The translations under genes were made by a program, and so were the position numbers. From Bacteroidetes bacterium HGW-Bacteroidetes-1 (GTDB lineage: Bacteria; Bacteroidota; Bacteroidia; Bacteroidales; F082), in the NCBI GenBank assembly GCA_002842755.1, contig PHDU01000027.1, positions 1-41,262 of the forward strand: a stretch of DNA of 41,262 nucleotides, read 5' to 3'. Below, piece after piece: positions 41,195-41,262 of this stretch. The notes beneath the pieces were generated by a model that ran no database searches, was not told the DNA's origin, and was given only the letters and a program-made list of their open reading frames with translations. Position 1 is the stretch's first letter. Every line of letters begins with the position of its first letter.

Positions 41195-41262
41195 CTAAAA
41201 AAGAGTAAGTTGACCGTTGTTGGTTAACATTTCGTACTTAATACCAGGCTTTTTAGGCAGGA
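41195..41262 (-). other. Right-edge sequence, possible end of a minus-strand ORF
   Basis: On the minus strand a frame is open from the window edge to a TAG at 41195-41197, reading LPKKPGIKYEMLTNNGQLTLF. It could be the end of a gene lying to the right, possibly a mobile element gene, or a chance frame. Nothing here is long enough to identify. Confidence 0.2.

Overview
The window is an AT-rich chromosomal segment from a member of the Bacteroidota, most likely an uncultured Bacteroidales- or Marinilabiliales-like lineage; I cannot place it more finely. The evidence is several secreted proteins ending in type IX secretion (T9SS) sorting domains, a CHU_C 'gliding-motility' C-terminal protein, -7 boxes of the form TAnnTTTG, few Shine-Dalgarno sequences, and the typical Bacteroidota run DUF1573-yajC-ybbR-coaE. 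A flavodiiron protein and a K+-dependent membrane pyrophosphatase suggest an anaerobic or microaerophilic, energy-saving lifestyle. I see no rRNA, tRNA, CRISPR array, prophage or complete insertion sequence.

Region 1 (1-10 kb) is mostly metabolic. It holds a GH53 endo-galactanase whose lipoprotein signal is out of frame across a 9-T run, an unknown lipoprotein, the flavodiiron protein, the pyrophosphatase hppA, a bifunctional-nuclease-family protein with a UVR tail, a CNT nucleoside transporter, and the overlapping pair thyA-folA. Transporter, thymidylate synthase and dihydrofolate reductase together suggest a nucleoside/thymidylate neighbourhood.

Region 2 (10.1-21.6 kb, all minus strand) is a five-gene signalling block read in the order REC-PAS-PAS protein, CheR-type methyltransferase, membrane hybrid kinase (4-helix sensor-HAMP-GAF-PAS-kinase-REC-REC), soluble hybrid kinase (REC-4xPAS-kinase-REC) and, after a 264-nt gap, a soluble 4xPAS kinase with no receiver. 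There is no CheA, CheW, CheB or chemoreceptor. This is the most unusual system in the window: a phosphorelay with five receiver domains in which a CheR has no obvious receptor to methylate. The E/Q-rich coiled coil of the adjacent kinase is the best candidate substrate, by inference.

Region 3 (21.6-36.9 kb) contains gcvT, a YghO-like GNAT-fold protein, two large T9SS cargo proteins that share the same C-terminal architecture, a stand-alone KAS III-like enzyme, a small CoA-binding protein, a CHU_C/PKD surface protein, and DUF1573-yajC followed by ybbR-coaE. The gap between yajC and ybbR carries two hairpins, one terminator-like and one just before the ybbR start.

Region 4 (36.9-41.3 kb) starts with a 507-nt gap rich in inverted repeats that ends in a possible 43-codon membrane microprotein. 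Two repeat proteins with T9SS tails follow, one built of Trp-rich repeats of about 40 residues and one of six Kre9/KNH-like repeats of about 100 residues, and then a strong terminator. The five secreted T9SS cargo proteins would depend on secretion machinery encoded elsewhere.
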